A stretch of DNA of 64,000 nt, from NCBI RefSeq assembly GCF_000524195.1, contig NW_020170381.1, positions 1,929,457-1,993,456 on the forward strand, in the 5' to 3' direction. Source of the stretch: Echinococcus granulosus. Its lineage: Eukaryota > Platyhelminthes > Cestoda > Cyclophyllidea > Taeniidae. The notes under the pieces were generated by a model, which was given only the letters and a program-made list of their open reading frames with translations, searched no databases and was not told where the DNA came from. The position numbers and the translations under genes were made by a program. Positions 44,085 to 56,200 of the stretch are shown here, piece by piece; positions within the stretch are counted from its first letter, which is position 1; the number at the start of each line of letters is the position of its first letter.

Positions 44085-44800
44085 TACACTGTAAATGTAA
44101 CAAATAAGTATCCGGTGACTTCTTTGAAATTTACTAAACCAACAAAGACTAGCAAAAGTATCTCTAAGGTTAAAAGAAATGTACCATTAGCTTAAGCCTT
44201 AGATCGTAAGTGATCCATTTTGAATTTCCTGGAAAAAGATGAAATAGATAAAAGGTATACGCGTAGCACATAATTTCCACCTGCACCATCTAGTTAGCAG
44301 GACGCCGAAAGCGACCCATCCCGAAAGAGAGTAGCTAAGACAGCGTAAAGAACTCTGTTAAAGATCTTATTTAGTAAGCTTTTTAGGAAGAAATTAAGCA
44401 GGTCTTATAAGCTAAGATCCTCTGGCCACGATCAGCAATAATAAACTGCATGATAGTTCGTTAATATATTTTGGGAAAAATTTTTAATGAAAATTAAGTA
44501 GACTTAAAGGACACACCCATTAGTTTTACAAGTCAAGAATCTGCTAAATAATACCATTCCAAGTCACCTTCTTCTCAGAACAATCTGATATTTATTGCTC
44601 TGTCAAAATTTTCCTACCTCATGGGCACCATATTAATGTCATGTGTGTGCTGCGCAACAGGTGTAAATACAAATTCTACACTTTAGGACAGCATTACAAA
44701 GCTTCCGCAGATAATAAAGGCCAAATTTTCCCAAATCCCGATGTTTGAATCGTCAGATATTAAGCCGACATACAAACTATTTCTTCGATATTGCGCACCA

Positions 44801-45609
44801 ATGGTATCGAAAGATGACTGTTTGTACAATGCAAAATTAGCGGAGCAAGCTGGACGATTTGACGGTACTTGCAGCATGTTTTTATCTTGCCTTCAGATAT
44901 GGTTATATTTATGGACTCTATCTTACGGATGAATGTTGAGCTAAAAGCTGAGGAGAGAAATTTACTTTCAACAGCATATAAAAATGCTCTTCTTCCAAGG
45001 CGCCGAGCCTGGGACGAAATAACTGTTGCTGTGCAAAATGCCGAGAAAAGTGGCTCTTCTGAATATCAATATTTCTTAAAATATCGCGAAACCATTGAAG
45101 CCGAAATACGCCTAATGGTGCGTAAATTACTAGCGTACATTGATTCCTGTTTATTAAAGGTTGAACAGGAACCTGATGTAAAAGCTTTTTATTATAAACT
45201 GTATGTGCCTCTTTTTATTTTTATGCTTGGAAGCAATGGCGATTGCTATAGATATCTTGCTGAATTCGAAACTGGTAATGACAGAAGCGATTGTGCTGAG
45301 CATAGCTTAAATGCTTACAAGAACGCTTTTGAGATAGCGTCGGGAAACTTAGCCCCTACGAACCCTTTGAGGCTTGGGATTGCACTAAATTTCGCTGCTT
45401 TTTACTTTGATATTGTTCACGCCGTTGATAAGGCTTATAAACTCTTGCAAGCTGCATATGACGATGCCATTGCAGAAATTGACAATCTATCAGAAGAACC
45501 ATATAAAGAATCAGCAATCGTTATGAAACTTTTGAAAGAAAATATGCGACTATGGCTGCCTTATATGCAATCCGAAGAATGTGGGTGCCGTGGCAGACCA
45601 AGATCTTAA
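44801..45609 (+). CDS. 14-3-3 family phosphoserine/phosphothreonine-binding adaptor
   Basis: A dimeric cytosolic adaptor that binds phosphorylated Ser/Thr motifs in client proteins. Exons are 44801-44864, 44897-45200 and 45234-45609. Removing introns of 32 and 33 bases gives 247 residues, the usual family length. Landmarks are NAKLAEQAGRFDDM, ERNLLSTAYKNALLPRRRAW, YKLNGDCYRYLAEF, NAYKNAFEIA, PTNPLRLGIALNFAAFYFDI, YDDAIAEID and the last helix ending ENMRLWL. The phosphate-binding Lys, Arg and Arg-Tyr residues of YKN, PRR and YRY are kept. Differences from typical members are Asp in place of the Arg that follows RAW, Asn in the NGDCYRY segment, and a tail ending CGCRGRPRS. The start is placed at MVSKDD by family alignment; an in-frame ATG lies 60 bases upstream. 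Confidence 0.93.
44865..44896 (+). other. 32-base mini-intron in 14-3-3
   Basis: Donor GTACTT and acceptor TTCAG. Splicing joins GRFD to DMVIFMDS, restoring the family's AERYDDM-like segment and the reading frame. Confidence 0.9.
45201..45233 (+). other. 33-base in-frame mini-intron in 14-3-3
   Basis: Donor GTATGT and acceptor TGGAAG. The intron is a multiple of three and has no stop, so a plain ORF reads through it and inserts 11 residues. Splicing restores FYYKLNGDCYRYLAEF, collinear with the family. Confidence 0.85.
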
Positions 45610-47024
45610 ATTTACCTTACCCGTATATTAATTAATATACATGCTTTATTCAGTAACTGAAGCAACAATTTAAGTACACACTCATTGGTCTTCGTATTCC
45701 TTCTAATTCGAATTCTATCAAATGCGGTCGTTAGATACAACATTTATAGCTACTACCTTATTGAATTCAAGCTATTTATTTCCCCACAATCTATTTGGCA
45801 TCATTCGCCTCGACTGTATTTGGGTTTCTAAACCATAAATTGATGCGGGTTTTGAGACACTTGCCAGCAGTAGGCTGGGACTTTGGTAAGCCCGTAATGA
45901 GTCAAAGTAGTATGGAAGAGCATCTAATGCTAACGTACAGAAGAATTAGGAGATTGTTATGATTGGCTCGAAGGCTATGCATCAAAGTGTGAGTACAAAC
46001 CATAGGGACCAAAGAGTCCGCGTAGTTAAGCAAGCGATTAAATGAAACATCAACTTACTACACACCCATGTCAAGTCACCTTCCGCTTTGTCATGAACTT
46101 TACGTGATACCAAAAAAGAAGTATAGATAAAAATTGCGGGAGACAACTTCTTGTTATTTTTTTTCCGAGCTGACTTTTACCGGTATTCCACATTAGTATT
46201 GATTTGCCCCCACTTTCCGAGACCTTGAAACTTTTATTTGATTTAAAAGATGGACAAAGGTTATTTTAATATACATTTCAACAATATTATAACCGATTTA
46301 CTTTGTAGGTAGTGTACTTTATCTAATTTCTCCGCCTTCATTTGGCGGGAAACGAAACCTAGATCATTGCAATTTGTAGTTATAGGTAAGTATTAGCTAA
46401 CAGCATGACTGGGACTTCATAATGGAGTTACGCAATTTATGCTAGGTCAGTCCAAGCAAAGGACTGGAAACTACACTTTGAGTCGAGACGTGCTGTAATG
46501 GATTCCCCATTCCTTCCTTCCACCTTCTCTTGCATATCCTTAGAATGAGAAGTTTGGGCAGAAGGGGCATCTTTTATTTGAGACGCATGGTGGGAGTTTA
46601 CAGGTCACTAAAGTCTAAGGGAAATGGAAGACCGTTTCCTCCCCAAGGACTGATGGCGCCGCTCAGCCAAAAGGTTTGCGCAAACTGCTGGCATGTCATC
46701 TAAAAGGTGTATTCAAATAACCATGTTATTTTTGCACTGACGATTAGCCTAATGTATGAGCCTTAGTTTTGCCCAAATAACCTCAAGTAATTCTGGGCCT
46801 TAATTGCACTTCAAATTTTCATTGTAATCGTGTTTTTGCTTGAGCATAGTATATCGTCATCATTGTGTGGGATACCTATTAGGGATTTTCAGGCACTATT
46901 AAGAGCTTACTCAAATACCACTTTAACTCATGGGTTTTAAGGAAGATTTAGAATCACGCTTTATTACATTTTAAGGCAACTTGCACTTTATATCAAATAG
47001 TCTAAGCTTTTTATTTTTTGAAAG

Positions 47025-47322
47025 GGCTGGAAAACTTGGTCGACATACTGCATAATGTCGGCGTAGATTTTCAAACTCATTTAAGGTATTGTCATATTAA
47101 TAGGTGCTGCTCACTCCAATGGCCTTCGTCCATGTATTACAGGGCATGGGTGTATGGCATCCTATCGGTTCTCTTTGTCGTGGCCATTAGCTTAGCACTC
47201 TTTCAAAGCTTCAGAAGCCTCTCATATAGCGTTTGAGGAAGGTAAGGTAGCAAAGCGCGCTGCTGGCAAATGCCTTAAAGAATATGATTCGGATGATGGG
47301 TCATCAGACGAATCATCTTCAA
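47025..47322 (+). pseudogene. Exon-like fragments of an unidentified gene (possible relic)
   Basis: Three adjacent stretches look coding and are bordered by splice-like sites. One is 47025-47085 (GLENLVDILHNVGVDFQ). The next starts at 47143 after a possible 57-base in-frame intron and reads AWVYGILSVLFVVAISLA, a membrane helix somewhat like the first helix of ZIP metal transporters. The third, in another frame from about 47193, reads KVAKRAAGKCLKEY then an acidic Ser/Asp run. They do not assemble into a family-like protein. This may be a decayed or very diverged gene, and function is not claimed. Confidence 0.25.
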
Positions 47323-50198
47323 GGTGACCCACTATCTTTGATGATTTATAACATTAATATCGGAAATCACTTTTCAGGGCTGTCCGTAACAATCCACAAC
47401 CATGAAGCAGTTCATGCACACTCATATCAACTGGGAAGTCATAAAAGCCGAATAGATGCTGCCCAAATGCATTAACCGATAGTGGTATGCTTCAAAACTA
47501 TTAATCTAGTCTTCTCTTATGTTACTAATAAATATACTATAACTCTAGATGGATGAATGTATTGCGGTGGGAAATAATTTGGTATTTCAGCTCGAAAGTA
47601 ACAAAACATGTCACCATATATTCTTGGAAGACCCATTTGCTTTCTGCATCGCGGTTATGAGGCACCACTTCAACCCTGCATGATGTTCATGCTTGGTGCG
47701 TGGTGAACTTCAGACAGACTTACTGTGAATTGCTCACTTTCTAAAGGCCATGTAATAGTTACTGTTGGGATCCGTCCACTCAATACCATACAGCTAAAAC
47801 GTTTGCAGAAGGAGTGCCTTCCATCAGAATCGGCCAGGACTAAACAGTAGGAAGGGATATATAGTCTTATTCTTACCTAACAACCCTGGAACCATTACTA
47901 AATAACTGGTGTTTGGGGACATCTACATCTCAGAATGAGGAATACTATCTGACTTTATCATCCACTTTGTCTCCTACTAAATTTCTCCGAGCTATGGGCA
48001 CTTTCAATTCCTTATACTAGGTAGCCACTTTCAAAATATAGTGAAAATCATTAGAACTATGAGTAAGTTTAAAACGAAGTTGGCTAAGGCAGGGTTTTTG
48101 GAGGTTGAGACAAATGAGAGCGTGAGATTTGTAGCTGACTTGTCTTTTGAGCAGGAGTCATGGATTTTAGCGGCAAACATTTGAAAGAATATAATACTAT
48201 ATGAATCTTTCGCCACCTATTGAGTTTATATGAAAAAAATGCAAATAGGTTCATTTGGCCACCTTATATTTACAGGCTTTCGAGCATTCAACGCCCCCGA
48301 ACACGATTAGATCCAAATGCATGACCAACTTCGTTGAAGGAACAATCCAAATATAAAATAAAAAAGCACAAAATATTACCTATTGAAAACACAATGATTT
48401 TTCATAACAAATGAAGTCTCGATCTTGTAGTAGAACAGCAAACCCCCCTAGATCTGCACCAAATAAGCAGTCTAAAAAAGACCAAACTGCCAACGTAATA
48501 CATAGGTTGTTTAAAGGTACCTCTTAGAGAATAAGTGGAAGTCAGTTCAAACCTCGTGATAGAAGAGTGGTCAGAATCCCCCAAATCCCCCCGATTCTCT
48601 CAAACTTGTACTTCTTCTCCTCGACTCTAACTAATAAACATGTCCCAACAAAACCAGCCCGTTCAAAGTTCTTGTCGTCTTTTAAGGGGGAGGGGGATGG
48701 AGTCAGTCAGCGCTGTCATTAGTGGCCTTCATACCCATTGAACGAAGAGGCTGATTTGATTTGGACTTGTTCATCATTTAGTCAGGGAGAATTTGTACAG
48801 GTTCAGGGGGATCGGGAGGCTTTGAAGATTCGGAGCATTCTAACTACCCCTCGATAACGAGACTCGAGTTAAAATCCCACTTTCTCTTTGAAAGGTGCCT
48901 TTAAACAATATGAATTTTTCAGTCAAAGTAGAGACTCGGCAACAATAAATACAGGATATCTTCCCATTTAGCACGCAATCCAGCAAATGTGCTCCGGTAT
49001 TTTCTCAAGATATGCTGCGCAATGCTTACTCAAAGAAACATGAAAAAGAGAGGTGGTTGTTAAACTATTTAAAACCATCATTAAAGACCTGCTCCTGATA
49101 GGATTATGAAATAGATGGATTGGAAGACAAGTGGCAATGAAGTGGAAATCGCGAGTGAGAAAAAGACATGGTTCTATACTGTCGCTCTAAGTTTAGTATG
49201 CTTCAAGGCGATCTGCTCTTAGCTCAAAGGCCTTTGCACCACCAAAACACTAAAAGAGGCTACAAAATTTTCGGCGCTCCCATAGGTAGATGAACAGTTA
49301 GAAGAGTATGGTCTCGATGCAGCTCAGGTGAACCGGTACAAAAATGCGAAAACCACAGCAATCGAAATCAAAATCCGATACAAAAGTGCGCACAGTGAAT
49401 ATTATTAATTTACGGTGGTGAAAATGAATAAACATCTCGTTGAATTCGAAAAAGCCAAACTACATACTATTGGCATCAAAGCCTAGCATAAAAAATATTT
49501 TTCTAACCATAAAGTAAAGAACTGTAAGTAACACCTAGATAACACATGAGTGTTTCAATAAAAATGCAAAATTTTGCAGTTGTTTAAGTCTTTCGTCTGT
49601 AGGAGATGCACTTTGAACACATTGAGCTAACCTCAAGGTAATCAGCCATCTTGGTTCTATTGCACGCCTTTGGGAGCCAACGGTTTAAACTAAACTTTAT
49701 TCCCCCGTGTTTGTACGTGAACTGCTCACATATACATGTCTTTTAAACCGGCTTTATTATTCTACATCCTGTTTTTCCTTGCATTTGTTGTCCCAGAGAG
49801 ATTGTCTTTATTCATGCCGTGTAGTGTGAATTCGGTTTGGTCTTGCATGGGTGTCCGGTTTTTCAAATTTCGTGTACGTGTTTTAGTAGCAGTTTATTTA
49901 ATTCGTCCATTTTGCGAAATGGTTTTAAGAGCTTGAACTTGGTAACTGTAACCCTGTAGGTCTTGTTTTGAAATTGTGTCTTAAGCGTTAGTATTAACAT
50001 TCCTGTCCCGTTTCTTTGTGTTTGCTCGGTTTTATTTATTAGCCTAAGAGAAATAATATGTTTGGTTTTATTTCCTTACCTCTTGTCATTCTGTGTTATG
50101 TGACCATCATGTGAAGTCCCATTTCGCCGCAATATTTTATTTCCTCCGAATGTCTTTAAATGTTGTTGGTGCTATTAACACGTAATTGCTTTTTATGC

Positions 50199-50200
50199 AG
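50199..50200 (+). promoter_or_regulatory. Candidate 3' splice acceptor before LRWD1-like start
   Basis: A T-rich tract ending TTTTATGCAG lies 37 bases before the ATG. It could be the acceptor of a 5' UTR intron or a spliced-leader trans-splice site. Confidence 0.4.
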
Positions 50201-50237
50201 GGCCTGTGTGCTGTCACTCTGATTGTCCTTTTACAAC

Positions 50238-53200
50238 ATGGATCTACTGGATCAGAATCCGCACGAGCGGAATAGCGATATTGACAGCCTCATTATTGCT
50301 GCTACTGCAGCTTCGGGCGATGAGCCCATTGATACTGATATGGCTGTTGAAGAATGCGTCAACGTAAGGTTCTCCTTGCTTTATTTCAGCCTTTAGTATG
50401 AAGGTGGTGAGGGGACCTCTCGCCCTGGTCAGGCATATTGGCATCCTGGCTTTCTGCACTCTGAACACGTTGCTGCTATTCAAGAAGCTGCACGCAATGT
50501 GCTGGTTGAACACGATCGCCATTTCTTACCTGATTCATACAGTAAGAAGTTTGGCACTGAGTTAGACTATCAAGAAATGATGGATCTTATGGACTTTAAA
50601 GGAGAGGAGGAAGAAACAGTTGACCACATAGAATCTATGAGAAAACATTCCATGGTTTTCGAGGCTTCCGGAGCGCATTCACAAGCTCTTCCACTTTATG
50701 AGGTGCGTTTACTTCTACTTTTTTCATCAAATTTTGTTTAGCAAGCTGTCAACGAAGCAGCCTATCAAATCTCTACCGTACAACCCGCAGCCATTTTCCA
50801 CAAGCGGGACCTCGCAATGTTAGCAAAAATAGCTGTTCGTATGACCGGTTTCGAGTTTCCAATTTCGCGTGCTGCTAACTACACTCCAATGGATGACTAC
50901 GTTACAGGGTCATCTTCGGGAACTGTTCTGGAAGCAGAGGAGAACACCCAATCCCTCAGACCTTCAACAGCGGCTCCTGCTAGCGCCTCCATGCTTCTTC
51001 AGAAATCCGGTCTGCTTGCACCAAGACGTGACGCCTTAAAACCAGAATTAACAGCTCAGGAATACGCAATAATAGCCCGTGCTGCCCAGGAGCTCGCACC
51101 AGAACTACCCAACTTAGCACTGAAAAGCAGAGATCAGTGCAGTTTAGTTGAAAACTTTGTGTACACCGATGCAGTTCGTTTGATGAATATTAGCCCTGAG
51201 CGACTGGATGAAGAGATGGAGTACATTCGTGATGTAAGTGCCATCTACGGCCGATATCAAAGTGGCCCTCGAATGCCTTCCCCTCGTTTATCACCCTACG
51301 AGATGGGTATGAATGAGGCGGCTGCATGCGTTGCTAAATTGCGGCCCAGTTTACTTACTCATACTCTCCATTTGACCGAATGGGCCAGACGTGTGCTCAC
51401 ACTATCCGGTCTTCAATTGTCCAGAATTCCTGCTCCGTCCTCTCCCTCGCATCATCAGTCGGTTCATGGTGATCGATGGTGCGTTTTTATTGTCTATTTT
51501 TAGCTCTCTATGTAGTTTATGCAGCGTTTGTACCACTTGATCCGCAGTTAACCGTCGGTTTGTGTGTGATTTTTGCAGGCCTCAACGTGGTGGCTCAAGC
51601 AAAAATCCCTCAGGCCAGATGCGCATTCATGGCAACGAGGCAGCATTTGGAGGAACCACTGGCTGTGGCCTTACCTACTCCAGTGAATACCTCAGTGATT
51701 TTGGTGGCGGAGGTGGCGGCGGTTTCAGTATCACTACAGCCGCTGACGCTAGCAGTGGCGACGTTATTGACTACGAGTCCTCTTGTGGCCTTGACAGTAG
51801 CGAACTCATTCAGCCCCTAGGGGGTGCGCAAGCTATTGCCCTGCTCTCCGACTTCAGTTTGGAGAAACTTGGTCGTGCTCAGTTTACCGTTGTCGACCCA
51901 CGCACAGACGCAGAGTTTGAGAACTGTCCTCTCGAGTTGCTTGTCGAGGAAGACGATACACCACTCGATATGGCCGAAATCCTCCGTCTATCTGGCGCAG
52001 ATAGTCTAGAGAATGCGACTGAACTTTTGGTTCCCTGCAGCGGCTACACAAGTGTAAATGCCTTCGATTTAACGCGGTGCACGAATTTGAAGGAATTGGA
52101 TCTAAGCGAGAATGCTCTTCGAGTCTTTCCTAGACGTTTGCATCTTGCGAATTTGAAGAAGCTAGGTTTGTCAGGCAATAGGTTTATTCATCTACCACTG
52201 ATCGAACAATTCCCGAAGTTGACGCGTTTGACTATCGATGAGAGGCTGAAACAGGTTTGTCAAAATGTTCCAATCTACACTTGTTTTGTTCAAGCTCGCT
52301 CTTATTGGACTCACGTCCAATGTAGTGGCTAATGAGTTGCTGGTTGTATGAGCTCTATATTGTCTGTTAGTTTATTCAAAAAACGTTTCCATATTAAGTG
52401 CACATTACCTTATTTAGCTTCTAAATCCTCAAATGCTGGCATACTTCTGTCCAAAACTGAAAGTAATCAATGGCCAGTTTTTTGATGAAATCTGTTCAGA
52501 TTTCACGATCCGCGTAATTCAAGAGGCGAGGGCTATCATGGAGCCATATGTGAGTTGTTCGAGCTTTATCATGTCCCCTATCGCACACTAGAAGTGCCTT
52601 TTTAAACTGACTTGAAACATCCTAATTTGGTTTGTTATTTTTCACTACGCGGCTTTGGTGACACTGTCGTTTGATTAGTGTTTTCCTAAGTGACGTACTA
52701 ATCGAAACCTCTTTCACACCAGTTAAACTACTCATTTTGTGTATTCTGCAGATCCGCTCAAAGTGGGAGAATGAGTTTGCGGACCGCTTGCAACCAACCA
52801 GCACCCAAGAAGAGCGTCTTCGATCCATCGAAACTATGATCCAACAGTTGAAGGATAACTTCATGCTGGATGATACCGTGGTACCCTATAAAAATTTGCT
52901 TGTAAGTGTCATCCTCGTAGGCTGTCTCATGATTTTGTCTGTTGGTGTCTTCGTGTCAAATGTTGGGTTGCTTTAACATCACCCAGGCATATCGCATAGT
53001 GGACGAGTATCTCCGATCGAAGCAGCAACAGCAGCAATTGCCGGATTTGGAGATAGCAGCAGCGGAGGCGGACTCGGCCGCTCAGCGCGAGCGCGAAAAG
53101 CGCGCAAATGAGCTGGCTACTGCCCTCGAGGCGGAAGTGCCCATGCCAAATGTGGTGGATGACGATGAGGAGTCGACTGCCATGCTCTCATCTTCCGCCA

Positions 53201-56200
53201 ACGTCGATGGAGGCTCCGGCGGTGAGCCGCAATCCACCGCCGTTGCGGATTTGGGAGAGGCAATTGTGGTAGATGATGGTGAGGATGAGTCTCTCCATCC
53301 CGCCGCGCACTACGAGGGTGACGAGGAAGATGAGGAGGAAAGAGAAGCTGAAGCTCGAACTGCTGGTACAAACCTATTTTTATTTGGTCCAATTTTTTTC
53401 CCTCCTATTCAAGCAGAACTATCCGTAACTGGTAGCGATGGTGTGAAACTGTTTCAGGCGAGAGAGCCCTCTTTGACGCAGCAGACGAATTGTTGGGAGT
53501 AAATTTTCCCGACCCACTACTCCTTCAGCAACAGCAGCAAAGTCAACCCATGCAGATGATGGTGTTGGACAGTATGGGTCGCCTAACCCAACAGCAAGTG
53601 ATTCCTGTGACACCCCACGGTCAGATGCAGATGGGTGCAATGCAGAATCAGCCTCCTTACCAAATGCATCTAGGCAAGTCACTACGCGCGGGCCGATCAA
53701 TCGTCATGACGGTGGTTCGTCCTAGCGGAATCTCAGGTCGTCCAGTGGCCGAGTTCCTCCCTGGCGAGTTGCGCAACAAGGACTATGTGAAGGGCTACAT
53801 GGCCTCGGAAATCTATAAAAAGACCGTTAAAGAGACCCTCGGCCAAAAAGCCACGCCACGAAAGTAGGTTGTTTTTAATAATTTCCTCCTGAAGTGTTTC
53901 TTGTGAATACCCCTTACTTTCATTTCTGTACTCGTTTTCCTTTGGGTACATTAATTTCCCTCCTCCAAAATTGTGTTTGTTTTTTTTAATACATTAATTA
54001 AATTTACCTATTCTTTTGAGAACTGATAAATATTCACCCGCTTGCTTAGACGCAATGGACCAGGTCGCCCCCGCAAGTCGGAGCCCGCGTCCACGATTAG
54101 AACGCCCGGAGCACCGGTGCCCGCATTGGTGCCGTTGAGTGAGATAAACCCCAGTGACCTCGGCAGTATCAAAAACCCCGTAGTCCCGCCGCTGCACTCC
54201 ACGATGCCCAGAAGCGGCCAGAACATGAAGAGAGCAACTGCCACTGGTGGCATACTCCTCGATGACGCCGGTCTTGGGGGCAATGCTGCGGGTTTACCTC
54301 CACGGCCAAAGAAACGCAAGCCTCTCGGCATGCACAGGTGCTAGTCGTCCATCTTAAGCATATAGTGTATTTGTGCGCGATGACTGTTGATACCAATTCT
54401 GTTGTCAGGTTATATTACCGTCTAGAAGCCTTATGTAGTCTACCATGGGTCACTTGGTGTACGTCATGGATAGTATTTTACTAGTAATTTGCTTTTTGAA
54501 ATGAGGCTGTGGCTGATTGTTCTTGATCCTAATGTATTCATTATTAGAAATAAATGCTGTGTTGGGTATCAAGTAGTCCGGTTAACGGGTCTTGTAGTGA
54601 CCTGTGTACCTGTTTTTCCTAATTCTCAACATTATCATTTAAAATAGACTTCAGCTTTGCTATGTTCACGGTCTCGCGTGTGATTACCTAAGGTCATTAA
54701 TGTAATGTTATGTGCCTCGTGCTAACACTTGATTTATTTACTTATTTGGTGTATCTATAGAAGTCTCCGTGACTTGTGTGCGGAGCCCACCTATGGCTTT
54801 ACACCGAGCTACCTGACACCCTCGGGTACTGTGGGAGGGCTACGAACGGATGCCTCGATGATTGACTATGATCCGCTACACTTCATTCGGTGTCACGCCA
54901 AGGACAATGACGCGGGCGACAGCGAGACCAAAGTGTGGCGCTGTCTCTTCGAGCCCAATCCCTTGCGCCCCGAAGAAACCACACACGTGGTCGCCACGTG
55001 TGGCGGCGAATGCGTCTGCCTAATCAACTGTGCTACCGGCAAAGTAATGAAGAGGTTCAAACACATGGAGGAGGCAAGTTCACTCGTCAGGGCTTTTTGC
55101 GTTTGTGCATCTTCTAAACAGATTCGCTAATGCTAACAATTTTGGTTATGTACTGTAAAGACAATCTCTTGACCTTTGTAGGAGTTCTACACAATCGCTT
55201 GGACCACAGTAGAGGTTGAGGGCAATAAGCGCACCAACATTTTGGCAGCAGCCGGTCGTATGCGCGAAATTCGGTTGCTGCATCCGGAGCAGCTAGTTTG
55301 CTATGCTGAGATGAAGGGCCACACAGAGGACATCACTGCTATGATTTTCCATCAAACACAACCCACCATACTATTCAGTGGAGACTCTAAGGTGAGCTGC
55401 ACACCTCAACTTGTCTTTCAACAGCCTATGTCCTCTCGAAATTAAGCCCGTGTTTTTCTAAAAGCCTGTGCATTCATTGGACTTTATTTATGCTTATGTA
55501 TCCAGGCCTCCGTAATTGTCTGGGACATTGGAGTCCCCTCAGTCCCCGACTACAAGACTCGCTACCAGCTGCTGATGCGCCTCCGTTGTCCCCGACTGGA
55601 CGTTAACCCAGTGTTGAATCTGGTTTTCCTACCGCACTACGCCTACCTGATTGCTGGATGTGAGGACGGTCTCTTCGCATGGAAGATCACCGACCTCCGA
55701 CTGGAGAAACGCGAGCGTGAACCCGACATGGAGCTCAAACTGGAGGTGGATCATGAAGTCTGCATTGATGGACTGGCCCAGTTGAGTGACAATTCTCTCG
55801 TCATCAAAGTTGTCGAATCAGGTGAAATCATGGTGTTTGATTTCGCCGCTGTGCTCGAGCGGCGAAAAGGTCAGTCGCTTTCATCAAGCCTGTTTGTAAT
55901 ATCCGATCTTTTGCTTATTTGATAAATATGCGATTTGTTGTGCATTTTTGGGTATTTGGCATTAAATGCTAACTAGACATCTCATTATCTTATCTTCAAA
56001 CGTGGTTTCTCGATCTCTTTTTGCACATTGATAGAATTTAATGCACGATTGCTCATTGTACGTAAAATGAAGCCACCACGTGCTGTTCCACAAACCCATT
56101 AAAGTACATATTCTTTTGCCTTTTTTGCTAACCTGATTTTTCTTTCTTGGCCTCCAGGTCTCCAACGCGTTGTACCAATCGAAATGCGTGGTCATTTGTA

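Larger units (their letters stand above)
42502..44800. other. Spacer between divergent SLC35A and 14-3-3 genes
   Basis: About 2.3 kb containing two diverged copies of a repeat (about 42885-43065 and 43735-43925) and a 100-base assembly gap. No supportable gene apart from these. Confidence 0.6.
45610..50237. other. Spacer between 14-3-3 and LRWD1-like genes
   Basis: About 4.6 kb of AT-rich sequence. Apart from the exon-like fragments at 47025-47322, I see nothing supportable. ORFs here are short and resemble no family I know. Confidence 0.55.
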
